Under the pieces are notes generated by a model. It was not told the origin of the DNA. It ran no database searches and worked only from the letters and a program-made list of their open reading frames with translations. A DNA stretch of 18,932 bases from Phycisphaerales bacterium UBA1910 (lineage in GTDB: Bacteria > Planctomycetota > Phycisphaerae > Phycisphaerales > UBA1924). The stretch is from NCBI GenBank assembly GCA_002337545.1, contig DDGE01000071.1, positions 115,712 through 134,643 on the forward strand. The letters run 5' to 3'. Positions 7,058 through 14,047 of the stretch are shown piece by piece. Every line of letters starts with the position of its first letter. Position 1 is the stretch's first letter. Made by a program: the position numbers and the translations under genes.

Positions 7058-9285
7058 GGCGATCGCGTCGAAAAGCAAAATCACTGGCCTCGATGTTCCG
7101 CTCCTCGCTGTTCTGGGCGATCTTCGGAGCAATGACGAGTTTCGCGATCGCGGATGCCAGTCCGATTTATTTCATCATCTTCGTTGGGGCCACTCTTGCG
7201 GTATGGTTTGGGTCTGTGCGTCCCTCCCGTCCTGCCCCCCGCATGATCATCAACACGATCCTCCTCCTCGTTATCGCGATCGCGGGGATCGAGATCCTTC
7301 GGTCTGGGGTGGGCGTCAGCGCGTTCGCAGTGTTTGTGGCCCTGCTTCTCGTGGTGAAGATGCTCGATTTGCGAGGTCCGCGTGACGATGGGCAGGTGCT
7401 TGTGCTGTGCTTATCCATCCTCGTTGCAGCGGTGCTGACGAGTAATAGTTTCCTGACGGGCGCGATGATGCTCGTGGAGTGTGTCCTCCTGTTGCGAGCA
7501 TTTGTGTTATTCCAGATGTACGCGGTAGTCCGGATGGGACGCACCCCGAGCGTCCGGGTGGATAAAAGAACCCGGATCGATATCCGGTCGATGATGTTCG
7601 GCGCTGGGTTCGTATGTGTGCTGATCGCCGGAGTGCTTTTCATCATCCTCCCCAGAAATGTCGGGAGTCAGGCGTTCGGGCAGTGGGGCGCCGGTAGATC
7701 TGTCTCTGGGTTTTCGGATGAGGTAGAGCTTGGACGCCCCGGTCGAATAACGATGTCGTCAACGCCAGTGCTCGATCTCACTGTTCGAGATCGAGACGGT
7801 CTCAATGTCGGGCATGAAAACTCACCTCCGATCTATCTCAGGGGCGCGGTACTCGAAAGGTATGAGCACGGCAACTGGAAACGCAGCTCCATCATGCGCG
7901 TCCCGCTCGCTGAGCGAATCCAGTTCCATCCGCCAAACGCGACCATCAAGCCGCGCGATCAGCTCGACTACTCCAGATGGGACTTCGAGTACGAGATTAG
8001 TCTCCGCTCTGTGAATGACGGGCCGATCTATCTGTTCACCCCGTGGCGTCCGGTTGAGTTCCGGCTTCACGACCAATCGATGCGTCTCGGCTACGACTTT
8101 TCCCGAGGGCTTTTCCTCAGGGATGGGGTCGGTGGCTCTACGCTGGAGTATTCAGTTCGGACGGTCAACGATGCTTTTCGCACGCCGGCGATTCAACCTG
8201 ATTCCACGCGAGCCCCGGTATACACAGCCGACATCGATCAACGGATCATCGAACGAGCATACGAGGTTGTCCGCGATGGTGGCGTCGAGCCAGATCCGGC
8301 TATTCGCGCACTCCAAATGGACGCGGCCGCGGTTCGCTTGCTCGAAACCCACCTGCGTACGCGGTATCGATACACGCTCGACGCCCTGCCTGTCCCGCGC
8401 GGTCGAGACGCGACGGAGTGGTTCTTATTCGACCGGCAGGAGGGGCATTGTGAGTTTTATGCCTCCGCGCTGACTCTTTTGTGCCGCTCGATCGGGATCC
8501 CGGCCCGTGTCGTCACCGGGTATATCGCGTCCGATTTTAATGCGGTGACAGGTCAATACACGGTCCGCGAGAGCAACGCGCACGCATGGGTAGAAGCAGA
8601 GATCGCGCCCAACCTGTGGCGTACATTCGATGGGACACCGCCTGACGATTTCCACAATATCCATGTGCCGGATCCTGGGATCATGCGTTCGATCGCGAAA
8701 ATGTATGAATCGATCGAGTTCCTCTGGGGGCGTGTGGTCATCGGTTACGACTCAAGTGCTCGAGAGCAGCTCGTTGGCGATGAGATCGGTGACTTTGGTC
8801 TGTCGAGTCTGAGCGATCGGCTGCTGGCAAGATTCGCTGCCGGACGCGATCGCTTGGTTTCCCGGGCTGCCATCATCGCCGTCATCGTCTTTGCGGGTTC
8901 GATGTTCATCGGGCTGGCATTGATGCGAATGGAACTGATAATCCGCGTGGTTCGATCGTGGATCGCAAATCTCCTGAAGCGTTTGGGATTCCAGTTCGAA
9001 CTCCAAAGCCGAGACGACGAGCCTGTTCATCGGCTTGAGCGTGTCATCCATGAGCAACTCGAGATTCTCGGTGCACCTCGCCCGCCATGGCGTCCTCTCA
9101 AGCGCCATCTCGACGAGTATCGGGATCAGTTCGCTGCCGATCCACATCGGCTTGGCATGCTCCGAGAGGGAGCTTCGCTGATTTACAGAGCCCGGTTTGG
9201 GCGTGAAGGAAATGCGAATGCCGAGCGTGCTGCTCAACTCGTCCTTGAACTGCGGGAGTCCGATAACCCGGCGTCGCTCGTTTAA
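7054..9285 (+). CDS. Membrane transglutaminase-like protein (TgpA/DUF3488 type)
   Basis: The 743-residue protein has the TgpA layout. Residues about 18-200 carry about six membrane helices (DUF3488-like), ending in VLFIILPRNVG. Residues 200-605 are outside the membrane core and contain the transglutaminase domain. The catalytic triad is visible: C466 in EGHCEFYASALTLLCRSIGI, H510 in ESNAHAWVEAE and D526 in LWRTFDGTPP. Residues 605-624 form one more membrane helix, and 625-743 a cytoplasmic tail, probably DUF4129-like. Family members are papain-fold enzymes whose periplasmic domain cross-links or cleaves proteins; the substrate is unknown. The start codon overlaps the DUF58 stop, so the two are co-translated and probably act together. 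The length is within the usual range for the family and all active-site residues are intact. Confidence 0.9.
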   Translation: MRRSRRKAKSLASMFRSSLFWAIFGAMTSFAIADASPIYFIIFVGATLAVWFGSVRPSRPAPRMIINTILLLVIAIAGIEILRSGVGVSAFAVFVALLLVVKMLDLRGPRDDGQVLVLCLSILVAAVLTSNSFLTGAMMLVECVLLLRAFVLFQMYAVVRMGRTPSVRVDKRTRIDIRSMMFGAGFVCVLIAGVLFIILPRNVGSQAFGQWGAGRSVSGFSDEVELGRPGRITMSSTPVLDLTVRDRDGLNVGHENSPPIYLRGAVLERYEHGNWKRSSIMRVPLAERIQFHPPNATIKPRDQLDYSRWDFEYEISLRSVNDGPIYLFTPWRPVEFRLHDQSMRLGYDFSRGLFLRDGVGGSTLEYSVRTVNDAFRTPAIQPDSTRAPVYTADIDQRIIERAYEVVRDGGVEPDPAIRALQMDAAAVRLLETHLRTRYRYTLDALPVPRGRDATEWFLFDRQEGHCEFYASALTLLCRSIGIPARVVTGYIASDFNAVTGQYTVRESNAHAWVEAEIAPNLWRTFDGTPPDDFHNIHVPDPGIMRSIAKMYESIEFLWGRVVIGYDSSAREQLVGDEIGDFGLSSLSDRLLARFAAGRDRLVSRAAIIAVIVFAGSMFIGLALMRMELIIRVVRSWIANLLKRLGFQFELQSRDDEPVHRLERVIHEQLEILGAPRPPWRPLKRHLDEYRDQFAADPHRLGMLREGASLIYRARFGREGNANAERAAQLVLELRESDNPASLV
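7771..7795 (+). repeat. Perfect 9-base inverted repeat inside the transglutaminase gene
   Basis: CTCGATCTC (7771-7779) and GAGATCGAG (7787-7795) are perfect reverse complements separated by 7 bases. They lie in coding sequence for the LDLTVRDRD region. They could form an mRNA hairpin or be chance in DNA rich in GATC words. Confidence 0.4.
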
Positions 9286-9370
9286 CCCGACGCTCGCATC
9301 ATCCTATCTCGCAGTGTCGATGGAGCGTGTGGTGCCCTGATCCGATGTGATACGGTACCACTTCGAGCAG

Positions 9371-9376
9371 AAAGGA
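9371..9376 (+). promoter_or_regulatory. Ribosome binding site fixing a GTG start
   Basis: AAAGGA lies 6 bases before the GTG at 9383. It favours that codon over the GTG at 9347, which has no such site and would add 12 residues. Confidence 0.7.
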
Positions 9377-9382
9377 CACAAA

Positions 9383-10231
9383 GTGCCTGCAAATCGCTCC
9401 CGGACAGACCGTTGGAAAGACAGCCTGCACCGCATCTACGAACGCGGTGGTGGGCTCGAGTTCGCCATTAAGCATGACAAGCAGGACGATGGTGTCAAGG
9501 ACCTCGTCTGGCGTGTCAAACTCCTTCATCTCACTGATAAGGAGATGGTGATCGAGCACCCCGGCGCGATGGGGCAGGCCTTTCGTATCGACGACGGGAT
9601 CGAACTCGTTGGCATGATGTCTGTTGGACAGAACCGATGGATGTTCAATACCGTTGTGCTCGGCAAGACAGAAAACGAAACCCGTCACGGCAGCTTCCCA
9701 GCGTTGCGTATCAAGATGCCCGAAAAGGTCGTCCGATGTATGCGACGCAATGTGGATCGTACATCGATTGCGCATCTGGACCTTCCGAGTGTTGAATGCT
9801 GGAAACTGATCGAACCATTGAGCGCTGTCCCGATTGAGGTTGCCAATCGAGTGCAGATTGAAGAGCTTCATCGAACGGGTGGGACCGCGAACGCGAGCAG
9901 CGATCCGATGGCCCTCCCGAGTGTTGGTCCCAAGTTTGAAGCCCGACTCGCCAACCTTGGCGGGGGAGGCGTTGGGCTCATCATTCCACAGGAGTACAGA
10001 TCCGAAATAGACTCGGGCAAGGTATTCTGGGTTCGAATGGACCTCCGGCCAGCGATCCCTGCACCATTAGTTATGACAACGAAACTGGCGCACTCGCACA
10101 TCGATTCCGCACAGAACACCATCGCTGGTATGGCGTTCGAGTTCGGGTATAACAATCAGCACAAGGGCTTCGTGGTTCAGCAGATATCCAAATATCTTGG
10201 CTCGCTCCAGGGTCAACGCAAGGCGGCCTGA
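9383..10231 (+). CDS. PilZ-like (YcgR-type) protein, probable cyclic-di-GMP effector
   Basis: The protein has 282 residues from the chosen GTG. The N-terminal half (about 40-95) has the alternating beta pattern of the YcgR N-terminal (PilZN) domain: VKLLHLTDKEMVIEHPG and QAFRIDDGIELVGMMSVGQN. A PilZ-like domain follows. The RxxxR motif is present as R122-NVD-R126 at the domain entry. The second motif, normally (D/N)xSxxG, appears as N191-L-G-G-G-G196 in ARLANLGGGGVGLIIP, so the Ser is replaced by Gly. The C-terminus (GMAFEFGYN, KGFVVQQISKYLG) matches the last PilZ strand and helix. Between the two motifs is an insertion of about 60 residues. Cyclic-di-GMP binding is plausible but not certain. 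The gene stands alone, 97 bases after the transglutaminase gene, and ends at a strong terminator. Confidence 0.7.
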   Translation: MPANRSRTDRWKDSLHRIYERGGGLEFAIKHDKQDDGVKDLVWRVKLLHLTDKEMVIEHPGAMGQAFRIDDGIELVGMMSVGQNRWMFNTVVLGKTENETRHGSFPALRIKMPEKVVRCMRRNVDRTSIAHLDLPSVECWKLIEPLSAVPIEVANRVQIEELHRTGGTANASSDPMALPSVGPKFEARLANLGGGGVGLIIPQEYRSEIDSGKVFWVRMDLRPAIPAPLVMTTKLAHSHIDSAQNTIAGMAFEFGYNNQHKGFVVQQISKYLGSLQGQRKAA

Positions 10232-10271
10232 TCCCCCTGTCACAGATTGTCATCAGAACTCAAACATAGAA

Positions 10272-10305
10272 AAAGCCAGCTCGAACGAGCTGGCTTTCGT
10301 TTTCC
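10272..10305. terminator. Bidirectional rho-independent terminator
   Basis: A perfect 12-base inverted repeat, AAAGCCAGCTCG (10272-10283) and CGAGCTGGCTTT (10286-10297), lies between two convergent genes. On the plus strand it is followed by CGTTTTCC. On the minus strand the stem continues into a run of five T (complement of 10270-10274). It can end transcripts of both the PilZ-like gene (stop at 10231) and the convergent lipoprotein gene (stop at 10320). Confidence 0.9.
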
Positions 10306-10319
10306 AGAGAGGATGAGGC

Positions 10320-11150
10320 TTACCAGGTCTTGCCCGAGCTGTGCATGACAGGGTTTTCCACAACGATCACGCTCGCGTCGCCGTCCTGGGACTCGAGGTA
10401 GATCGAGTTGGTCCCGTTGTTCCAGATCCCGGTCCAGTGCCCCAGCTTCGGGAGGGAGTGGTCGATAACGCCATACTTCGAGCTGAAAGAGGTTTTCCCG
10501 CGAGGGGCAACGAGCTCGAAGGTACCTGCTGATTCCGGTCCTGTCACGAGGGTCACATGCCCACCGTTGGACATCGCATAAATCTCTTCGACCTGCTCCT
10601 TGTCTGTGCGGATTTCAATCGGTCCACCCGCGATTTCGTCGTCTCCGGAGACAACCCGGATCGCGCCCTCAACACCAACGATGACGACCTTGCCACCCGC
10701 GTTGCGGACTTCGATGCCATCGCATTGCGGGATTTCAACGGTGAGGTCGATTGGCGGTCGGTATCCTTCAACGGATAGATCCGTCGGAATCACAGATAGG
10801 GTCGAAAGCTCTCCGTTGTGGGAGTGGATAGCCTTGAAATACTCGCCGACGGGATCGAACTCAAAGCCTTGACGAGCGGCACGCCAGCGGAGGCGACGCT
10901 CCTGCTGGACTCGGAAGGTGACCTGTGCCTGTTCGTGAGAGGGTTTGGCAATCACCTTGACCTTCCCGTAGGGGTTCTCGACCACAACGGCATTGAGTCG
11001 TCCGATTGTGACCGCGTCACCCTGAATGGGAACGGTGTGGGCGAGTTCATTTGCCGCCATACGGGCTCGGAGCCCACCCATGCGGGTGCATCCGGTGAGT
11101 GTTACCGCGGCGACGGAGGCGAGGAGGATCATCGAACGGATCTTGAACAT
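10320..11150 (-). CDS. Lipoprotein with DUF4097-like beta-repeat region
   Basis: The protein has 276 residues with a lipoprotein signal: MFKIRSMILLASVAAVTLTG then C21 (lipobox LTGC). The mature part has many short strand-turn units, such as IEVRNAGGKVVIVGVEGAIRV, IRTDKEQVEEIYAMSNGG, HVTLVTG and GTFELVAPRGKTSFSSKYG. These resemble the DUF4097-type putative adhesin or bactofilin-like beta-helix repeats, where 'each strand measures a residue pattern' around a stacked core. No enzyme motif is visible. The start at 11150 is chosen because it sits directly at the signal peptide and has AAGGAA on the minus strand (11159-11164) upstream. An extension to 11258 is open but adds 36 residues of unlikely character ahead of the signal peptide. 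It ends at the shared terminator, which marks it as a single-gene transcript. Function unknown; envelope location is well supported. Confidence 0.75.
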   Translation of the reverse strand: MFKIRSMILLASVAAVTLTGCTRMGGLRARMAANELAHTVPIQGDAVTIGRLNAVVVENPYGKVKVIAKPSHEQAQVTFRVQQERRLRWRAARQGFEFDPVGEYFKAIHSHNGELSTLSVIPTDLSVEGYRPPIDLTVEIPQCDGIEVRNAGGKVVIVGVEGAIRVVSGDDEIAGGPIEIRTDKEQVEEIYAMSNGGHVTLVTGPESAGTFELVAPRGKTSFSSKYGVIDHSLPKLGHWTGIWNNGTNSIYLESQDGDASVIVVENPVMHSSGKTW

Positions 11151-11158
11151 GCTGTGTG

Positions 11159-11164
11159 TTCCTT
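11159..11164 (-). promoter_or_regulatory. Ribosome binding site fixing the lipoprotein start
   Basis: AAGGAA on the minus strand places AGGA 9 bases before the ATG at 11150. It excludes the longer frame that opens at 11258. Confidence 0.65.
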
Positions 11165-11179
11165 GATTTGCCCTGTGGG

Positions 11180-11221
11180 TCGTACCCCAAGATGGGGCGG
11201 TTGTGCATGATTCTGGTACGA
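11180..11221. repeat. Inverted repeat in the lipoprotein 5' leader
   Basis: TCGTACC (11180-11186) and GGTACGA (11215-11221) are perfect 7-base reverse complements. Inside them CCCCA-AGA-TGGGG (11185-11197) can form a small hairpin that competes for the inner two C bases. The element lies 30 to 71 bases ahead of the minus-strand lipoprotein start, so it could be an operator or a leader RNA structure. I know no matching family. Confidence 0.35.
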
Positions 11222-11259
11222 AATGGGTTGAGATGTGTTCTCGTATCCGGCCCAACACT

Positions 11260-11268
11260 TGCTAAGAT
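11260..11268 (+). promoter_or_regulatory. Extended -10 promoter element toward rny
   Basis: TGCTAAGAT fits TGN plus a -10 hexamer (TAAGAT, 4 of 6 matches including the key second A and last T). No good -35 lies at the expected distance, which is normal for extended -10 promoters. The predicted start near 11275 falls just before the first hairpin. Confidence 0.4.
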
Positions 11269-11274
11269 AGTGTT

Positions 11275-11408
11275 TCGTCGGGTGCTCGGGGGGCCGATCA
11301 CCCGTGAACAATACGCATTTCCACCCGTCGGGCGTGGTTTCCACGCCCTCCGATCGGGTGTCTTCCGGATTTATCGGTTCATGAGCAGCTCTGCTTGCAT
11401 TCCTTTTT
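11275..11408 (+). ncRNA. Candidate structured small RNA or rny leader RNA
   Basis: Downstream of an extended -10 element the sequence can fold into two strong hairpins. The first is GGGTG-c-TCGG-(GGGG)-CCGA-t-CACCC (11280-11303). The second has an outer stem CACCCG/CGGGTG (11322-11327 with 11355-11360) around a perfect 8-pair stem GGGCGTGG-TTT-CCACGCCC (11330-11348). A weaker hairpin, ATGAGCA-gctc-TGCT-tg-CAT (11381-11400), is followed by TCCTTTTT (11401-11408), which may act as a terminator. If it terminates, this is a small RNA of about 130 bases. If it reads through, rny has a leader of about 300 bases. It does not show the landmarks of tmRNA, RNase P RNA or SRP RNA that I know. Confidence 0.3.
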
Positions 11409-11558
11409 CGACTGAGACCCACCTTTACGGGGGTTCTTGATCCATTCTTTGATTGCTGCTACGCGCATTGAAACCGACCTGACGACACACAGATCGCGAG
11501 ATTTGATCTCACGGGTGCCACTTTGGTGCGGACGCGAACCCACGCGTTTCCGCATCGT

Positions 11559-11562
11559 GAGG
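11559..11562 (+). promoter_or_regulatory. Ribosome binding site favouring a TTG start for rny
   Basis: GAGG lies 8 bases before the TTG at 11571. The upstream in-frame TTG (11523) and GTG (11526) have no comparable site. Confidence 0.5.
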
Positions 11563-11570
11563 CCGATTCA

Positions 11571-13199
11571 TTGAACCACGGACTTGCACTCCAAACATTT
11601 GTGTCTCCAGTGCTTGCGCAAAATGGCGCAAGCGGAGCCGGGACTACAACCATCATCGTCGGGCTTGTCGCGGTTATCGTCGGCATTGGGCTCGGGTATG
11701 CCATTTCGGGGGTTGTCGGAGGGAAGAAGCTGGAGCGTCAGAAGGCTGAGGCAGAACTCCTCGCGAGCAGAGCAAAAGAAGACGCCCAGAATGCTGCAGA
11801 TAAAATCCTTCTCGATGCTGATCGCCGGGCTCTGGAAAGAAAAGAAGCGGCCGACAAAGAACTCGAAGCCGCTCGGAACGAGCAGCGTGAGTTTGAGCGT
11901 CGCCTCGCAAAGCGAGAGGACATCCTCGATCGTAAAGAGGAGACAGTCTCGCTCAAAGAAAAGAACCTGAGTGATCAGAGCGAACGGGTCGAGGCGCAAC
12001 GAGTGAAACTCGCAGCTCGAGAGGACGAAATCACCGAGCTCAAGGAGAAGCAGCAGCGCGAACTCGAACGCGTCGCGCAACTGAACCGAGAGCAAGCGAA
12101 GGAACTTTTACTCGAACGCGTTGCGGAGCAGAATCGCGCGGAGATGGGGCGGGTCACTCGCCAGATCATCGAGGATGCAGAGGAAAACGCGAAAGATGAG
12201 GCAAAGGAAATCCTCATCAATGCGATCCAACGCTACGCCAATGAGCACTCCTCAGAGACAACCGTTCGCACAGTCGCGATCCCATCCGATGACATGAAGG
12301 GCCGGATCATCGGTCGCGAGGGGCGCAATATCCGGGCGATCGAAAAAGCAACAGGTGCGGACATCATTGTGGATGACACCCCAGGCGTGATCGTGGTGTC
12401 CTGTTTCGATAAGGTGCGACAGGCGATCGCGGTGGAATCGCTCGAGCGACTCATCGCGGACGGACGCATGCATCCGACCCGGATCGAAGAGGTCGTTGAG
12501 AAGGTCGGCAATGAGATCCAGGAGAAGATCGTCAAGGCGGGTAAGGACGCGGCCGTCGAGCTTGGGCTCAAGGGTCTGCATCCCAAGGTGATCGAAGCGA
12601 TGGGGCGTCTGACCTATCGCACGAGTTACGGGCAGAATGTGCTCAAGCACTCCATGGAGGTCGCGTACCTCTGCCAGATCATCGCGGATCAACTGGGGCT
12701 CGACGGCAAGCTTGCGAAACGCTGTGGTTTCCTCCACGATATCGGCAAGGCGATGGACCACGAGATGGAGGGCGGGCACCCCAAGATCGGGATGGACTTC
12801 GCGCGACAGTACGGCGAGAAGGAAGAAGCCGTCCTCAACGCGATCGGTGCGCATCACGCGGATATGCCTTCCACGACCTGGTACACCCCGATCGTTATGG
12901 CCGCGGACGCGGTCAGTGCCGCTCGACCCGGTGCTCGTCGCGAATCGATGGAGCGCTACATCCAGCGTCTCAACGAACTCCAGGACATCGCGCTCGCGAT
13001 CCCGGGTGTTTCCGAGGCGTACGCCGTGCAGGCGGGTCGCGAAGTTCGAGTCATGATCGACGCGGATCGCGTCAGCGATGACGAGTCCTACCTGATCGCG
13101 CACGAGATCGCCAAGCGGGTCTCGAACGAGATGACTTTCCCCGGCGAGATTCGTGTGACCGTGCTTCGCGAAACCCGCGCGATCGAGATCGCGCGTTAA
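11571..13199 (+). CDS. rny: Ribonuclease Y (membrane-anchored endoribonuclease)
   Basis: RNase Y starts mRNA decay by endonucleolytic cleavage and is tethered to the inner membrane. The 542-residue protein has the full family layout. A membrane helix lies at about 27-48 (TIIVGLVAVIVGIGLGYAIS). A long charged coiled coil covers about 52-210. The KH domain (about 235-295) carries GRIIGREGRN. The HD domain has H360 in LKHSMEVAYL and H389-D390 in GFLHDIGKAMDHE. The C-terminal part ends in PGEIRVTVLRETRAIE, the usual end of the family. I chose TTG at 11571 (NHGLALQTFVSPVLAQ follows) because of the GAGG site 8 bases upstream; TTG 11523 or GTG 11526 would add 15 to 16 residues. Note the extra hydrophobic stretch ahead of the membrane helix. 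Its stop overlaps the stop of the convergent prenyltransferase gene by 3 bases. Confidence 0.93.
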   Translation: MNHGLALQTFVSPVLAQNGASGAGTTTIIVGLVAVIVGIGLGYAISGVVGGKKLERQKAEAELLASRAKEDAQNAADKILLDADRRALERKEAADKELEAARNEQREFERRLAKREDILDRKEETVSLKEKNLSDQSERVEAQRVKLAAREDEITELKEKQQRELERVAQLNREQAKELLLERVAEQNRAEMGRVTRQIIEDAEENAKDEAKEILINAIQRYANEHSSETTVRTVAIPSDDMKGRIIGREGRNIRAIEKATGADIIVDDTPGVIVVSCFDKVRQAIAVESLERLIADGRMHPTRIEEVVEKVGNEIQEKIVKAGKDAAVELGLKGLHPKVIEAMGRLTYRTSYGQNVLKHSMEVAYLCQIIADQLGLDGKLAKRCGFLHDIGKAMDHEMEGGHPKIGMDFARQYGEKEEAVLNAIGAHHADMPSTTWYTPIVMAADAVSAARPGARRESMERYIQRLNELQDIALAIPGVSEAYAVQAGREVRVMIDADRVSDDESYLIAHEIAKRVSNEMTFPGEIRVTVLRETRAIEIAR

Positions 13200-14047
13200 C
13201 GCAGTAGCATTCCAAAGAGCACGATTGGCAGCAGGCGCGCATCGATCAGATCGCGCCTGTTTTTCCGTAGTCGTGTAGGGAGGGCGCTGAGCAGGATCAG
13301 GCATGAGACCATCGCCAGTGGAAGAGAGAACGCGTGACGAATGAACAGGCACAGAACCCCGATGAGCATCGCCGTGATCGCCACGGCCCAAGCGCGCTGT
13401 GCTCCGATGAGCACCGGGAGGGATCGGGTGGCGTAGATCGCATCGCTATGAATATCGTCGAGATCGCACATAATCGCGTCCGCAGACACGATCAGCCAGA
13501 TCCCGATCAGAGTCCACAGGACAATCGCCCGGGGATGAGCGATTAGATCGTGATCGTTCCCCCAAAGAACAGCGATCACGAATGCGAGATGAGCGCTGGC
13601 GATAAAGAAAGACTTCAGCGCTGGGAGATCCTTGAACCGGGGATCATTCGGAGTCGCGCCGCGCCCGGCATACAGATACACACCGATGAATGCTCCCAAA
13701 GGGATCGGTGCCAGGAGTGGGGAGATGAAATACCCGAGCACTATTGAAAACAGGAACTCAACCACGAGCAGCGCCCGGAGTGGTGATGCGTTTCGTGCGA
13801 AGAATAAAGCACGGTCAGGTAGAGCGAGTGCATCCGCGGGGTCCTGTCGCGAGTTCGTGATCTTCACTCGATCGAGCAGATAGCACGCGTTCGCGACGAG
13901 CAGGATGAACACGATCGTGACCGAGTCTGGCTGAGGGAGATCCATCGCGAGGGACGCGAGCAGGTAGACCCCGAGAGTATACATAGCGGGGTAAATCGCG
14001 AGATGACTGAATCGCGATGTGATCGGATTGGTTCGGGTTGGGGGCAT
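13196..14047 (-). CDS. UbiA-superfamily prenyltransferase-like membrane protein
   Basis: The 283-residue protein has about eight hydrophobic segments. UbiA-type enzymes attach prenyl chains to aromatic or other acceptors within the membrane using Mg-bound diphosphate. The second Asp-rich motif is well kept at 195-202 (CDLDDIHSDA, with D198xxxD202), followed by ATRSLPVLIGAQRA as in the family (rTlPv..G). The segment FKDLPALKSFFIASAHLAF (138-156) matches the conserved middle helix. The first Asp-rich motif (NDxxDxxxD in typical members) is altered: N53-ACYLL-D59-R, so the Asp after Asn is missing. The product may therefore be a variant enzyme. The ATG at 14047 overlaps the stop of the upstream parvulin-like lipoprotein gene by one base (TGATG). 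The substrate cannot be named; no quinone or heme pathway gene is adjacent. Confidence 0.75.
   Translation of the reverse strand: MPPTRTNPITSRFSHLAIYPAMYTLGVYLLASLAMDLPQPDSVTIVFILLVANACYLLDRVKITNSRQDPADALALPDRALFFARNASPLRALLVVEFLFSIVLGYFISPLLAPIPLGAFIGVYLYAGRGATPNDPRFKDLPALKSFFIASAHLAFVIAVLWGNDHDLIAHPRAIVLWTLIGIWLIVSADAIMCDLDDIHSDAIYATRSLPVLIGAQRAWAVAITAMLIGVLCLFIRHAFSLPLAMVSCLILLSALPTRLRKNRRDLIDARLLPIVLFGMLLR

Larger units (their letters stand above)
11151..11570. other. 420-base divergent intergenic region
   Basis: The gap between the minus-strand lipoprotein and rny holds no credible protein gene. In order it contains the lipoprotein ribosome site (11159-11164), an inverted repeat (11180-11221), an extended -10 element reading toward rny (11260-11268), two strong hairpins (11280-11303 and 11322-11360), a weak hairpin with a T run (11381-11408), a small hairpin GAGAT-TTG-ATCTC (11498-11510) and the rny ribosome site (11559-11562). 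Confidence 0.6.

Noticed and set aside
11151..11258. 36-residue N-terminal extension of the lipoprotein
   Set aside because: A signal peptide must be at the N-terminus, and the ATG at 11150 has its own ribosome site.
11275..11408. 6S RNA, tmRNA, RNase P RNA or SRP RNA
   Set aside because: I could not find the long closed stem with a central bubble of 6S RNA, the tag and tRNA-like ends of tmRNA, or the conserved core sequences of RNase P and SRP RNA.
12252..13391. 379-residue open frame on the minus strand across the rny and prenyltransferase ends
   Set aside because: It spans two well-supported genes and shows no domain of its own.
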